Assembly (NCBI GenBank): GCA_021234155.1
Contig: JAJEKV010000033.1
Span: 13,833,422 to 13,897,421 of the forward strand
Source: Isoetes taiwanensis
Lineage: Eukaryota > Streptophyta > Lycopodiopsida > Isoetales > Isoetaceae
Direction of reading: 5' to 3'
Length of the DNA stretch: 64,000 nucleotides
Position 1 is the first letter of the stretch, and the number at the start of each line of letters is the position of its first letter. The translations under genes were made by a program, and so were the position numbers. Positions 23,532 to 33,600 of the stretch are shown piece after piece. The notes beneath the pieces are model-generated. The model had not been told where the DNA came from. It was given only the letters and a program-made list of their open reading frames with translations, and did not search any database.

Positions 23532-24872
23532 CTAGTTATGGTCTCTCCGAATCCTTCGGGCGAGATCCATCGTCATGATAGTGACTCTTTTGACATGGAT
23601 GGCACAAAGGTTGGCATCCCCAAAAAGGGCTATCAGGTAAGCCTCGGCAGCCTCTTGCAAAGCAAGTATGGCAAAAGTTTGGAACCGCAGGTCGGTCTTA
23701 AACTTCTGGGCTATCTCGCGGACCAAGCGCTGGAAGGGGAGCTTCCGTAGCAGCAGCTCTATGGTCTTCTGGTACTTGCAAATTTCCCTTAATGCCACAG
23801 TGTCAGGCCTATACCGACGCGGATTCTTTGGCGGCACCGATCTTTGGGTCTGCGTTGACTTCTTGGGTAAAGTCTTGCCCCCTGTCACCAGGTGAGGCCG
23901 AACTGCATCCACTCGGTCTTGCCAGCGGGCAGAGCTTGTAGCCTTCCCAGCGGGAGATTTGAGCTTCTCCTTGTATGCACTTCCCGACTTACGGGCGGTG
24001 GACTTCCGCCGTCTCTTAACTGTAGGGGTCTCTATCGGGTCAGGCCCGCGTTGTGTATTCTGCTATGGATTTTGCTGGGTTTTCTGTTGTTGATCTTGAG
24101 TCTGTTTGGCAAGATCCTCCGCTTCTTGTTGTTACTGGGCCCTATCGCCTCTTCTTGTGCTGCACTGGTTGTGGCCATGCTCTCCTCCACCTCAACGAGG
24201 CGTTGAGCTGTAATCCTCCGTAGCAGCTTCGCACGATAGCAGTCCGGCTGGGCTTGCATGTCCAGCTGAATCTCTATCAAGTGATCCACCTTAAGGTAGA
24301 CAGAACCTCATCCCAAGCAAAACTTTGGGTGGCCTCATCATACTGGTAAGGAGGGAGGTCGAAAGGTTTTTCGACTATGATGGCCCTTCCATCATCCAGA
24401 TAAACGTATTCGAGTCCCCTGGGTCTCCCCTCTCCATCTCCTGGGTGTCATCCCCACGGGCAAGTTCTCGGATCCTGGCAGCTTCCCTCCGAATGGCTTT
24501 TTCCTCCGTAACTTCCACACACAAAGATGGATAAAACTTGACTGGCATCAAAACTTGCTCGAGCTATTCGACCAAGATGTAGGGCTGCTGGAGGAGGTTA
24601 AGTTTTATGAAGAAGCGCTCGGACAATTGGAAGATAGGATAAGGGATCCTATGCCCGGCAACGAAGCGTTGCACAAGCTCAACCAGAAGTAGCTCCACCT
24701 GATCCGGGTCAGTAGCGAGGTGCTCTCCCAGTTGGGCGAATATTTGGGGCACACTAAAGTTACTGGGGCTTAGGGTACCTTTGGTGCGAGCTATATTCAT
24801 TGGAATGTAAAAAAGAAGGCGGAAGAAGAGGCGCTGGTAGGTGGCGATGACGTAGGTGCAAGGCGGAGACAT
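23532..24872 (-). pseudogene. histone H3-fold protein with long unknown N-terminal extension
   Basis: Histone H3 forms the nucleosome core with H4. The minus-strand frame 23822-23535 gives a near-complete H3 core: [59 protein letters not shown] and [12 protein letters not shown], ending in RRIRRDHN and TAG. Ahead of it is a basic tail with TARKS (23986-24000), reminiscent of the H3 N-tail. Further upstream, across frameshifts and one TAG, lies about 280 codons of unfamiliar sequence starting at ATG 24872 (MSPPCTYVIATYQRL, ARTKGTLSPSNF, EKAIRREAARIRELARG, EYVYLDDGRAIIVEKPFDLP, RITAQRLVEVEE). Canonical H3 is about 136 residues. Loop 1 has the canonical H3 length, not the longer CENH3 one. The fold is certain; whether the extension was one protein is inferred. 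Confidence 0.8.
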
Positions 24873-24949
24873 GGCGCTTAAAGCTTCTACTCCGGCGGCT
24901 ATGGCAGACGGGCGAGGCGGGGCGCTTAGCAAAAAGGAAAACAAGAAAA

Positions 24950-25569
24950 GTAACCGTCACTTTTTATTTTTAAGTTCAACTTTTTTTCGAAACTTTCTTT
25001 CCTTTTTTTTTTTTATTTTTATATGGGGGCGGAATACGCGTTTTTATATGCCGAGCACTGCTGGATTTATACGTGCTTCTCTCAGAATTCTAAGATGTCC
25101 AGAGTATAGCGGTGCACGAGTATGTTTTTGGGCCCGTTTGATGCCGTTTCGATGTCAGATGACGACGTCTTAGGGTAATTGGACCATGCCCGCAATCCAA
25201 TCCAGTCTAATCCATTCAACCTACTTGCATTACAAGCTAAAAGAGACCAAAACTGCATGAGTACCTGATCTTTATCTGAACCACATATTTAGTCTTTCCG
25301 CTAGCAAGAAAGGGTAAGAATAAACAAGGGCATTCTAAATCACTTCAAGATTGTATTTCTTTAGATAAGCTTATTCAGAAAGAACTCAAAGTCTTAACAT
25401 GCTTCAACAGCCTATATTTTCCAATCTATCCCGGGTCGACCTAGCCGCAGAAAAATCCCATATCAGGGAAGGGCCTACAAAACTTATCTCTTGGGTTGAA
25501 TCCATCAACAGCTGCAAGGAAGATATGAATTAATACCGCAAAAAAGAAATAAGATTGAAGATCGCCTAT
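24950..25569. other. no gene seen
   Basis: T-rich tracts near 24960-25020 are followed by unremarkable sequence. A minus-strand stretch near 25450-25520 after TTGCAG (GFNPRDKFCRPFPDMGFF) looks protein-like, but I cannot assign it. Confidence 0.35.
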
Positions 25570-27073
25570 TGTGACGTTCCAGCGTAACATACGATCCGAA
25601 TATGTATATTATACTGCCACGTCACACGTACATGTCATCACGACAAATACTTGAGAGCCGTAAAGGGTTGCACCTAGGGGCAACCTCGTATGTTGCGCAT
25701 GTATATTAAACATATGCAATTAAAACCCCCTTGCCAAGTGGCAATACCCCATCTGGCCCCTTCTAATCTAACCCTAAAAGTTCATATATAAGGAACCAAA
25801 GAGGAAACCCTAAACCTTTCCCCTTTTGCATTTTGGCTTCCCTGAGCCATTCCAGCCAAGGCAAGCTGCCATTCTGCATTGCCAGGCGCCGCTGAGCCGC
25901 CTTTGCACCAGATTCATCAAGAGCAGCAGTCTTTAGCAAGAACGAAGGCATGGACACGATCTGGGGAGCTGGAGCAAGTCAAGGATCAGGTAACCTATGA
26001 TTCTATTGTGCAAAGCCGCCTCTTAGTCCGGCAATGAGTTAGGATAGTATGTTAGATCAGTCCTATCAGCCTTGTAGATCCTAAGATAACCAGCCGTAAC
26101 GGAAGAACCTAATCTTGTATGTTTAGGTAAGATAGATTAGATCTTATTCAGTATTTCAATTCTTGATGACGATGATGTTCCATTCTATGCTCTTCTGTGT
26201 ATGTGGGAAAGGGGGTAGAGACCCTGAAACCTTCAGTAGCAGATGATCCTAGATAGCCTTATGAATTCCCAATTAATGCGGCCCGTGTACAAGAGCCTGC
26301 CTAGTTGTGGGTGGCGGGGCTAGACCGATGGAACAAGGGGGACTTGTCCCATCACTGATTGACCCCTCTTGTGTGTAAAGCCTACCGGGAATCTAAGCTG
26401 GCTAGGCTTAATGGTTTGCCACTGCGTGTGGGCAAGGCATGAGCTCGACACCTCTTGGGTGATGTGTCACCTTCAATGAGGTTCAAGTCAAATACAAGCA
26501 GTCACCCTCTAGTCGCCTGTGACGGGCACGCATGCCTCTGGAGGGGAGGAGACTCTCCTCCTACCTCATCGGGACTTAGCAGTAGCCCCTTTGGCTATGT
26601 ACCCGGTAGGCTACGGTCCAGTCCCAAGACTCTTCAACCAATAAAGTGTGCACGGGAAGTGGACTACCCAACAGCCATGTTCTTATGCCAGCCCAATCCA
26701 ATTGCCATGAATTCTGTCTGCATTGGCTTATGGAGACCCAAGCCGTCAGTTGATCCCCCATGAGTCTGAGCCTTGGGTAGGATTCCCCTTATGTTGATGT
26801 TATTGATGTTATTACATATGTTATGTTGTGGTGTATTCACCCTTCGAGGTGACTTGTTGCTATATTGATGTCATGTGCTTATGTTTACTCACGCTTCTGC
26901 AGCTAGGACGGTCGTGAGGGAAGACGGGGCAAATGGCCGATCCATTCTTCCTCATTGATCCAGTTTCAAGGATTGGTGTCAGGTAAATGGCCCCTGTCAG
27001 TTTGGCTGCCAGGGGGATGAACTCTGCCTTCTGATACGATGGGAGCATCATAGAAGAAGTAGGAGACGTCACA
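25570..27073 (+). mobile_element. LTR of an LTR retrotransposon, about 1.5 kb
   Basis: The segment starts TGTGACGTTCC and ends GGAGACGTCACA, so it has the TG...CA ends and short inverted terminal repeat of an LTR. It is followed one base later by a primer-binding site. A TATA-like TATATAAGG lies near 25785, about 215 bp in. No second LTR is visible in the window, so the element is truncated or its other end has been lost. Confidence 0.8.
25785..25793 (+). promoter_or_regulatory. TATA-like element of the LTR
   Basis: TATATAAGG in the upstream part of the LTR, preceded by AACCCTAAAA. It is a plausible start region for the element transcript. Confidence 0.5.
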
Positions 27074-27074
27074 G

Positions 27075-27086
27075 TGGTATCAGAGC
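27075..27086 (+). promoter_or_regulatory. tRNA-iMet primer-binding site
   Basis: TGGTATCAGAGC, complementary to the 3' end of initiator methionine tRNA, the usual minus-strand primer site of plant LTR elements, one base after the LTR end CA. Confidence 0.88.
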
Positions 27087-27284
27087 ATGATCTTGGTAGA
27101 CCAAGATCGGGCATTGACCATTCCCTGTTAGAACTAACAGTAGACTTCCAGTCTTGGGAATAGCAACCCAAGCATGAACCTCAAAAATTTGAATTTTTTT
27201 TTTTTCAAATCCTTAGAGCAGCAAGTAGAATAATGCTAAGTCAGGAAGAATTATAGGAAAACCCTGAAAAATTATGGCCATTAG

Positions 27285-27585
27285 GAAGTGACCCCTCATA
27301 GAATGTGCCCTGGGAATTTCCAAAACTTTTGAGAATGCTTCTCGCACACTGTGTGAGTGGTGGACCCATGTTGACCTAGCTAGATGCATAATTAGAGCAA
27401 TCTGATAGCTCAGAATAGCTTAAACCTTGAATTTGAGCTAGGAATGTATGTCCTAACACTAAGAAACTGCTTATAAAACGAAAATTTGAGTAAAAAAGAT
27501 GTGACCCCTCACAGAGTGCGCCCTGGGCATTTCTAAAACTTTTGAGAATGCTTCTCGCGTACTGTGTGAGTGGTGGGTACTTTTT
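27285..27585. repeat. direct repeat in the retroelement leader
   Basis: TGACCCCTCA(T/C)AGA(A/G)TG and the following CCCTGGG and AACTTTTGAGAATGCTTCTC occur near 27288-27370 and again near 27502-27585, period about 213. Confidence 0.8.
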
Positions 27586-27662
27586 GCCTAAAGGAACCCA
27601 ATGTATTAATCCAACAGACACTAATGCTTTACAGAATGGTACGACATGAAATTGCAGGTCCA

Positions 27663-27690
27663 AACCCTAAAATCCCCAGACCTATAAATA
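27663..27690 (+). promoter_or_regulatory. telo-box and TATA box ahead of the plus-strand H3-like gene
   Basis: AAACCCTAA at 27663-27671 is followed by TATAAATA at 27683-27690, about 105 bp before the ATG at 27795. This order and spacing suits a plant class II promoter. Confidence 0.55.
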
Positions 27691-27794
27691 GACCTTTAGG
27701 ATTCTTCATTTTCACTTTCCTTCTCTAGCTAGCTGCTCTCCGTCCAAGAAGGCGATTTTTAGGCGCTCGGAAGGCGATCAACATATTTCAAAAC

Positions 27795-28920
27795 ATGGCC
27801 CGCACCAAATAAACTGCTCGAATGGTTGTGCCAGACGATTACATCAGCGCCCAGGTCCTTGCAGCCCAACAGAAGGCCATAGAGGCTCAGGAGCGAGCCA
27901 GGCAAGAAGAGAACCCCGACATAAATCCTGATGCTGAGGAGGAGGATTAGGAGCAGCAAGACGAGGAAAAACATCCCCAAAACTATGATGAACAGGAAAA
28001 TCCCGAAAATTAGGGCAATGGAGGAGGGGGCGAGGACGAGGAGGACGAGCCACTGCCAGAGGAACTGGCATGTAAGTTAAGGAAAATGGGAAAAATGAAG
28101 AGAGCGGCGAAGAGGAAAAGAATTGTAGAAAAGCTAGAGCGGAAAGGATTGAGGGAGGAGCGACAAAAATTGAGGGAGGAAAAAGGAAAGGACCCCGAAG
28201 TGCCCAAGAAACCCCGGCGGAAAACAAAGTCAACATCAACAAAAGGGGTGAGCATAAGGGAGCGGGAGCCCGACAAACCGCCATCATCGTCATCAGACAC
28301 TGAGTCGGACGAGGAGGAGTCAGGAGTTCCCCAACTAGCAGAAGGCTGGGGATCTTCAAACGTAGGTAATGAAGAGAAAGAGTCTGCAGCAGCAACCCCA
28401 TACCCCAAGTGGCCGAAGCCGACAATGGATCCAAAGAAGGGCAGGCCGGCACGGGAGTCATATGTACTCAAGTACGAGCGGGAGTACAGGAAGAAGCTAA
28501 AGGAGTACAACGAGTACATGAAGATGTACGAAGAGTACTCGAAATATTATGAAGAACATAAGGTAACGTACGTGGAGGGAGGAAGGCCATCTAAGAAGAA
28601 CACTTTGAAGCCGCCCCCCGAGAGGCCCGTACCCCCGAAGAAGTCAATGCAGAGAAAGGCGGATCCGACATTTTCAGAGGAGCTACAGACTGCTGATACC
28701 AAGAGCTGCCTTCACAAGATTGACCCGGGAAATCCTACAAGAATTCGACAGCACCAAGAGAGTAACAGACGATATGTTACTTGCGTTGCAGGAGGCAGCA
28801 GAGCAAAAACTAGTTCAGCACTTCGAAGACTCACTAGCATGTGCTCTCCATGCAAAGAGAGTCACTTGTATGCCTAGGGATATGAAGTTAGCTAGGTTTA
28901 TTAAAAAGGAAGATTGCTAA
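27795..28920 (+). pseudogene. histone H3-like gene with H3 tail start, about 280-residue charged insert and H3 fold
   Basis: The frame opens with MARTK, a TAA where H3 has Gln, then TAR: the H3 N-tail start. It then runs in the same frame (two more TAG stops, 27948 and 28011) to about 28630 through non-H3 sequence: an acidic run, Lys/Arg-rich repeats (KRAAKRKRIVEKLERKG), PKKPRRKTKSTSTKG, an acidic Ser cluster and a Tyr-rich helix (YVLKYEREYRKKLKEYNEY). After a frameshift near 28620-28640 comes an unmistakable H3 fold: [67 protein letters not shown] and TAA at 28918. IRHFQ and LLIPRAAF recall CENH3, but loop 1 has the canonical H3 length. It lies about 700 bp downstream of the LTR primer-binding site. 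Confidence 0.8.
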
Positions 28921-29027
28921 ACTTGATGCCTGTATCTAACTTTAAAACTTGAATAACAATTTCGCGTATTGATATTGTACAATAACTCCCTGAGAATGGG
29001 ACGTAGGTGAAACGGAAATATGGCTAC

Positions 29028-29673
29028 CTTGGGGTAGAAGGAAGTCAAAGCAAATAACCTCTTAATTGTAAGCTCTCCCTGTTTCACTTCATTATATGCC
29101 TTTCCAATTGCCTGCAAGTCTGCGACGCATGAACTTTAGAATGTAAACGGTTTTGCAATACTTCCTAAGCTTGTTACACATTATAAAAAAAATGAAGCCT
29201 CACTTGAACGGGTTCAATAAGCAGGACTAAGGATGTAACAAATGAAATCATGCCAGCCCCACTGAAGTTGCCATGTGAAATGGTCCATGCACCTATTCCA
29301 AATAAGACTGCTCCAGTTGCAACATAGGCTGTTGTAATGGTTTCAGGTATTAAGGTCTTCATTTTCTTCCAAGAAAGATGGGCATGAGGGTCTGCCTCCA
29401 CTAGCGTATTAAATCTCCTAGACTCGTAAGCTTCAGCTCCACATGCTTTCGCAAAGAATGTTGATGGTAGGACCTGAGAATTGGACTATTAATAATAAAT
29501 CCCTCAGAGCAGTATTATCAAGGATAACTACTGCAATCAGAATCTATGCAAAATGAAAAAGTCAATGCAGTACATAAAACCATACTTCATTTAAGTAAAG
29601 CTACAATGCCATCTATGCTGTCTTGAGCTTGTTTAGACAACTCCCTCAGTTGTTCCGCAAGTGTGGCAATTAC
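29028..29673 (-). pseudogene. ABCB half-transporter remnant (plastid-type, ABCB29-like), three exons
   Basis: ABCB half-transporters export substrates with ATP. Three adjacent exons of the membrane domain are read on the minus strand: 29673-29586 (VIATLAEQLRELSKQAQDS), 29473-29204 (VLPSTFFAKACGAEAYESR, ADPHAHLSWKKMKTLIPET, SFVTSLVLLIEPVQ) and 29111-29028 (AIGKAYNEVKQGELTIKRLF). All have GT-AG-like borders, and the last two are whole codon multiples (90 and 28). The first exon ends in a one-base insertion that creates TGA. No nucleotide-binding domain (Walker A, LSGGQ) is found downstream, where the H3-like locus begins. I assign the ABCB29 type from the overall pattern; a close relative is possible. 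Confidence 0.82.
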
Positions 29674-30671
29674 TATTCACATGTACAACCTATGCAAAAA
29701 TAATGCATTTCAATATCGATAGCAAGGCAACTATAAACTAGAGCTTGACGAGGAATTAAACAAAAAGCCTTGGGGATTACAGCTATGGAGAGAATAGGAT
29801 TGACTAAACTATGAACATTCTTAGATTCCCATAATATTCATATCACATGTAGGTTGGATGGTACCTTTCACCACCGGCATGGCCATAATCGTATTGAGAA
29901 GAATTTTCATAAAATACTTTGTCAAATGAGAAGGAGAGTTGGCCCTCTTTCTCATCCTGAGATGCACCGAAGACAAAAATTAGAGGTTTCTTTGTATGAT
30001 CCAGCTAGAACTCATGTGAATGATCGACCCTAAATATCAAAGGATATTTTGTCAATTTTCTGAAGGCAAATACTTTATAAACCATGCTCGCCCTCCTCGG
30101 CATTGCCAGGTCTGAATCTTACGCAAAGATTTGCAGCATGGTACCGTTTGCACAGCGGTCACCCAACAACAGTGCGACTGATAGTTTTACAGGTTACGGC
30201 AAGCTTGGAGCAGTTTTTGGCACATTCTAGGTATATGCTGGCATATACCAGGAATATGCCAAAAACCCGCATAAGCAAGGGATTGCCCCTCTAGGGGCAA
30301 CCCAAAAATGCATGGCCTCAGTTGTACGTCCTCGGCCAGATATTTGGCACGTAAGGCCGAGGCTCGACCTTTGGCCATAGCAGGCCTTGGCCTTACATGC
30401 CAAATATCTAGCCTCGAACGTACAGTCTGGTCATGCATTTTTTGTTATCCGCCTCCGCCAGATAGATAACCTTACATAATGGTATTCCAATAAATTCAAT
30501 TTAAATAAAAATTTGAAGAAAAATAAGCTCGCAAGGGGAAAAAGAAAAGAAGAAGAGATTTTAACGCCACAAACACCTAACAATAAGGGGAAAACAGATG
30601 GAACACTAACTACGGCGAAGAGATAATTCCTGCTATTAGATATAGCGATCCGACCGACCGGAGGTGCTGCT
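29674..30671. other. upstream region of the MIP3-like gene
   Basis: There is no coding sequence beyond the ABCB remnant. The segment holds three consecutive hairpins (30214-30441), annotated separately, and otherwise unremarkable sequence. Confidence 0.5.
30214..30441. repeat. three consecutive foldbacks upstream of MIP3
   Basis: Hairpin 1 spans 30214-30265, with 25-nt arms (TTTTTGGCACATTCTAGGTA against GGAATATGCCAAAAA, few mismatches) and almost no loop. Hairpin 2 is TTGCCCCT and AGGGGCAA near 30283-30301. Hairpin 3 has arms of about 60 nt at 30304-30363 and 30382-30441, roughly four-fifths matched, including GATATTTGGCA(C/T)GTAAGGCC. It is probably a MITE cluster, about 230 bp before the MIP3 start codon. 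Confidence 0.75.
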
Positions 30672-33600
30672 ATGGTAATGGGTATCAATCTTATTCGGGT
30701 CTGCCAGGAGTGCCTTGGCCAGGTTCGTTGGTTCTTCTATTCCCTTGGTACCCAATTAGATGTCCAGTTCATTTGTGTGCAATTGAGGAGATCTGATTCT
30801 TAATCGCTGTCATGGATGATAGAAATTACTGTCAATGAGTAGATCTGAACTTTGTTTTTAAGTTTTATGTATCTGGATATGCTGCTGTTGTGCTTATGGT
30901 GGTTTTTCGTTGCCATACAGGAAAAAGATGAGTTGCTGGGTGCATTGGTTTATCTGGATGAAGGTGCAGCAGAAGCTCTTCATTTTGCAGGCGGCCTCCC
31001 CTTCTTTTTGCAGCTCGGGGTTCGTGCTGTTTGCAGCTTGGAGAATGCCAACCCACTTGATTCTGTGAGTTTGATAATCAATGAATACTTGTAAAAAATT
31101 AGAATGATTATGCCTTATTGGATAATTGAAGCTCCACAAACTGTAAAATGCTCGTCATACTTTTTTGTGATTACTAAATTCCAGATGTACCATCAGAAAG
31201 TCCGAAAGTTGCTGCATTATCTCCAGTGTGTTGGAATTTAGATGTAAACTAAGCAGTTGCAATTTCTAAAACAAAAATGATGGTATAAGTGTCAGTAACC
31301 TAGAATGACATTAAATTTACTGCCTGGTGTATTTGGACTATGTCTTTCGTGCATCAATTATCTGGCCAATGGAGTCTTCTGAATAGAAATTTCATCTACC
31401 ACCTTTCATGGCTTATATATTGTGATATAGTGGAAATTTTCAGACTGTGGATTGGAATGGAACAACAGAAGAATCAATATCCAGGGTGATAATCATAACA
31501 AGCCAGCTCTTAAGTGATGCTCACCGTCACATACTACGTTGCCTACGAATGCAATCTGATATTCAGAACTGCACTATAATGACATCAATATCACAGGTAC
31601 TTGTCCTGAGATAATTGACTTCCATTATAAACTGTATAATGACACATTCTATGGTCTATATTGGTGATATATTGTGCAAATTGTGGCATCAAAATGTATT
31701 TCATAACACATGCTAGATGGATATTGCTGTTTACTTGGGAAAAAATGTTTCAAACTAAATTAGGTGACTCTATTTGTAGACCCATCTCAAGCTGCAGGGA
31801 AGTGGGCCCATGAAATGACCATGTATAGAACCGCTTATTAATTTGCAAGAAGAACAAAACAAAACAGTGTTATCAATGTTGGTGAAATTAACTCCCATAG
31901 ATAGTTAATAAAGTTTTAACTTTTTTCTTCCCAGGAAGCACATTCAGCATGTCCTGGTACGCCACTTGGAACTGATGCATTTTCAGAGTATAGAGATTTG
32001 TTGCTCCAAGATCTTGAAAATTCGAGAACATATGAAAATCAAAGAACTTCAAATGGGCAAAACATGAATGATGCGGAGGATTATGGAAAAAATGGACTTA
32101 CAGTTTCTGTCCGTCATTTACCCTTGCTACTTTGTCCATTGGCTCCAAAGGTCTTCGTACTTCCATCTGCGGGAGGAATAGCGGCAGCACCACTCAGCAG
32201 TACACGAGAGAACTCATTAGGCCCTGGGCTTCCAGGAAATGAACTGGAGTTATCACCTGATGTTGATGAGCATATACCACCAGGCGCTATATTGCTTGCT
32301 CATTTTTTTCAGCATCTTAGTGCCCAGGTTTGGTCTCTTGTTCTCATATGTTTGTGTGAGTTTGGCTCGTCTTTTGATGTTTAGTGAAGATAATATGCAT
32401 TTACCTTTAAGACGTAATTGTTTCAAGCCTTTAACGATTCTCCAGTTTTCCATTCCACATGATTAGTAAGCGATAATGTGCCTTAGTATATAAAATTATA
32501 TATATGCAGGCCCTATGCATCCTTTTTAAGGAACTATGCAGCTGGATTGATCATAAGTCCCTGAGCTTCTTCAGTCTGTTTATTTAGTAAGCGTTATGCA
32601 ATAATAATTAAATGCCTAAAGTTTGTTTCTTTCTTTGCAGCTAAATTTGAAATTTGAGATTTTTACCTTAGGACCTCTTGCACATACAGTTGGGAAATTA
32701 GTAACTGATGCTGATGGCATTGGCCATTTCAGGCAGACAGCTGGACTGGTCATAGTAGATCGTTCTCTTGATCTTATAACGCCGGCATGTCATGGTGACT
32801 CTTTAATTGACAGAATTTTTTCATGTCTACCACGTAAGTATGCAGTTCCGACTTTGCCAGCTATGATGAAAAAGTCAACCCCAGCCATAAAGCGTCCTCT
32901 TATGGACTTAAGAATCCCTACTATTCTTTCATGTCAAAAGGAGACAGATGAGACAGATATAGTTAGAAAAGTTAAGATGCTAAAACTTGTGTACTCTGTT
33001 AATGATCTTTCCAACCTGAGGGAAGATTTCGAGGTCAAGTTGTCTGAAGAAGGCAATGATGGAGTAACAGATAGAATGCATGGTTCTCTGAGTTCCGCTT
33101 GGGAGTTCAATGTCAATGACAGATTGGAAGAAATTTTTGAGAAAAGAACCAAAGATGCATGTTTGCTGATTAGAAAATGGCTCCATAATGCGCTTAGGCA
33201 AGAAAACCTGGGAATACCTAGCAAGCCACGTTTGGGAACTGTCACTCCAAATGAACTTTATTCATTAATAAAGCAATTATCAGAAAAGCCAGGACCAGCC
33301 ATACGCCATGCAGGCCTTCTCGAAATAGCAAAAGCTGCATATGAAGCAACAAGTCCAATTAACGCCTCACGTTGGGAGGCATTTGCGAGCGCTGAGAGAA
33401 TGTTAATTCAGGGTGTTGGTGATGGTATTGAAAATCTTGCCCTGCAGGTCCGCGATCTGGTGATTAGTGTTCAAAGAGGAAAGACAGGGCTATTGTCATT
33501 AAAAGATGCGTTGACACTTGCAATTGTTGCATATGCTATTGCTGGGGCAGAAAGTGAAAGTCAATCTACGTCAGAAGGGCCATTTCCTTGGGAAGCTGAG

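Noticed and set aside
28086-28877. A stand-alone 263-residue charged protein
   Set aside because: It is the middle of the longer frame opening at 27795, and its last part is the wrong frame of the H3 fold.
27795-28920. Non-standard genetic code reading TAA/TAG as Gln
   Set aside because: The MIP3 gene and LINE ORFs in the same window use normal stops, and frameshifts accompany the stops.
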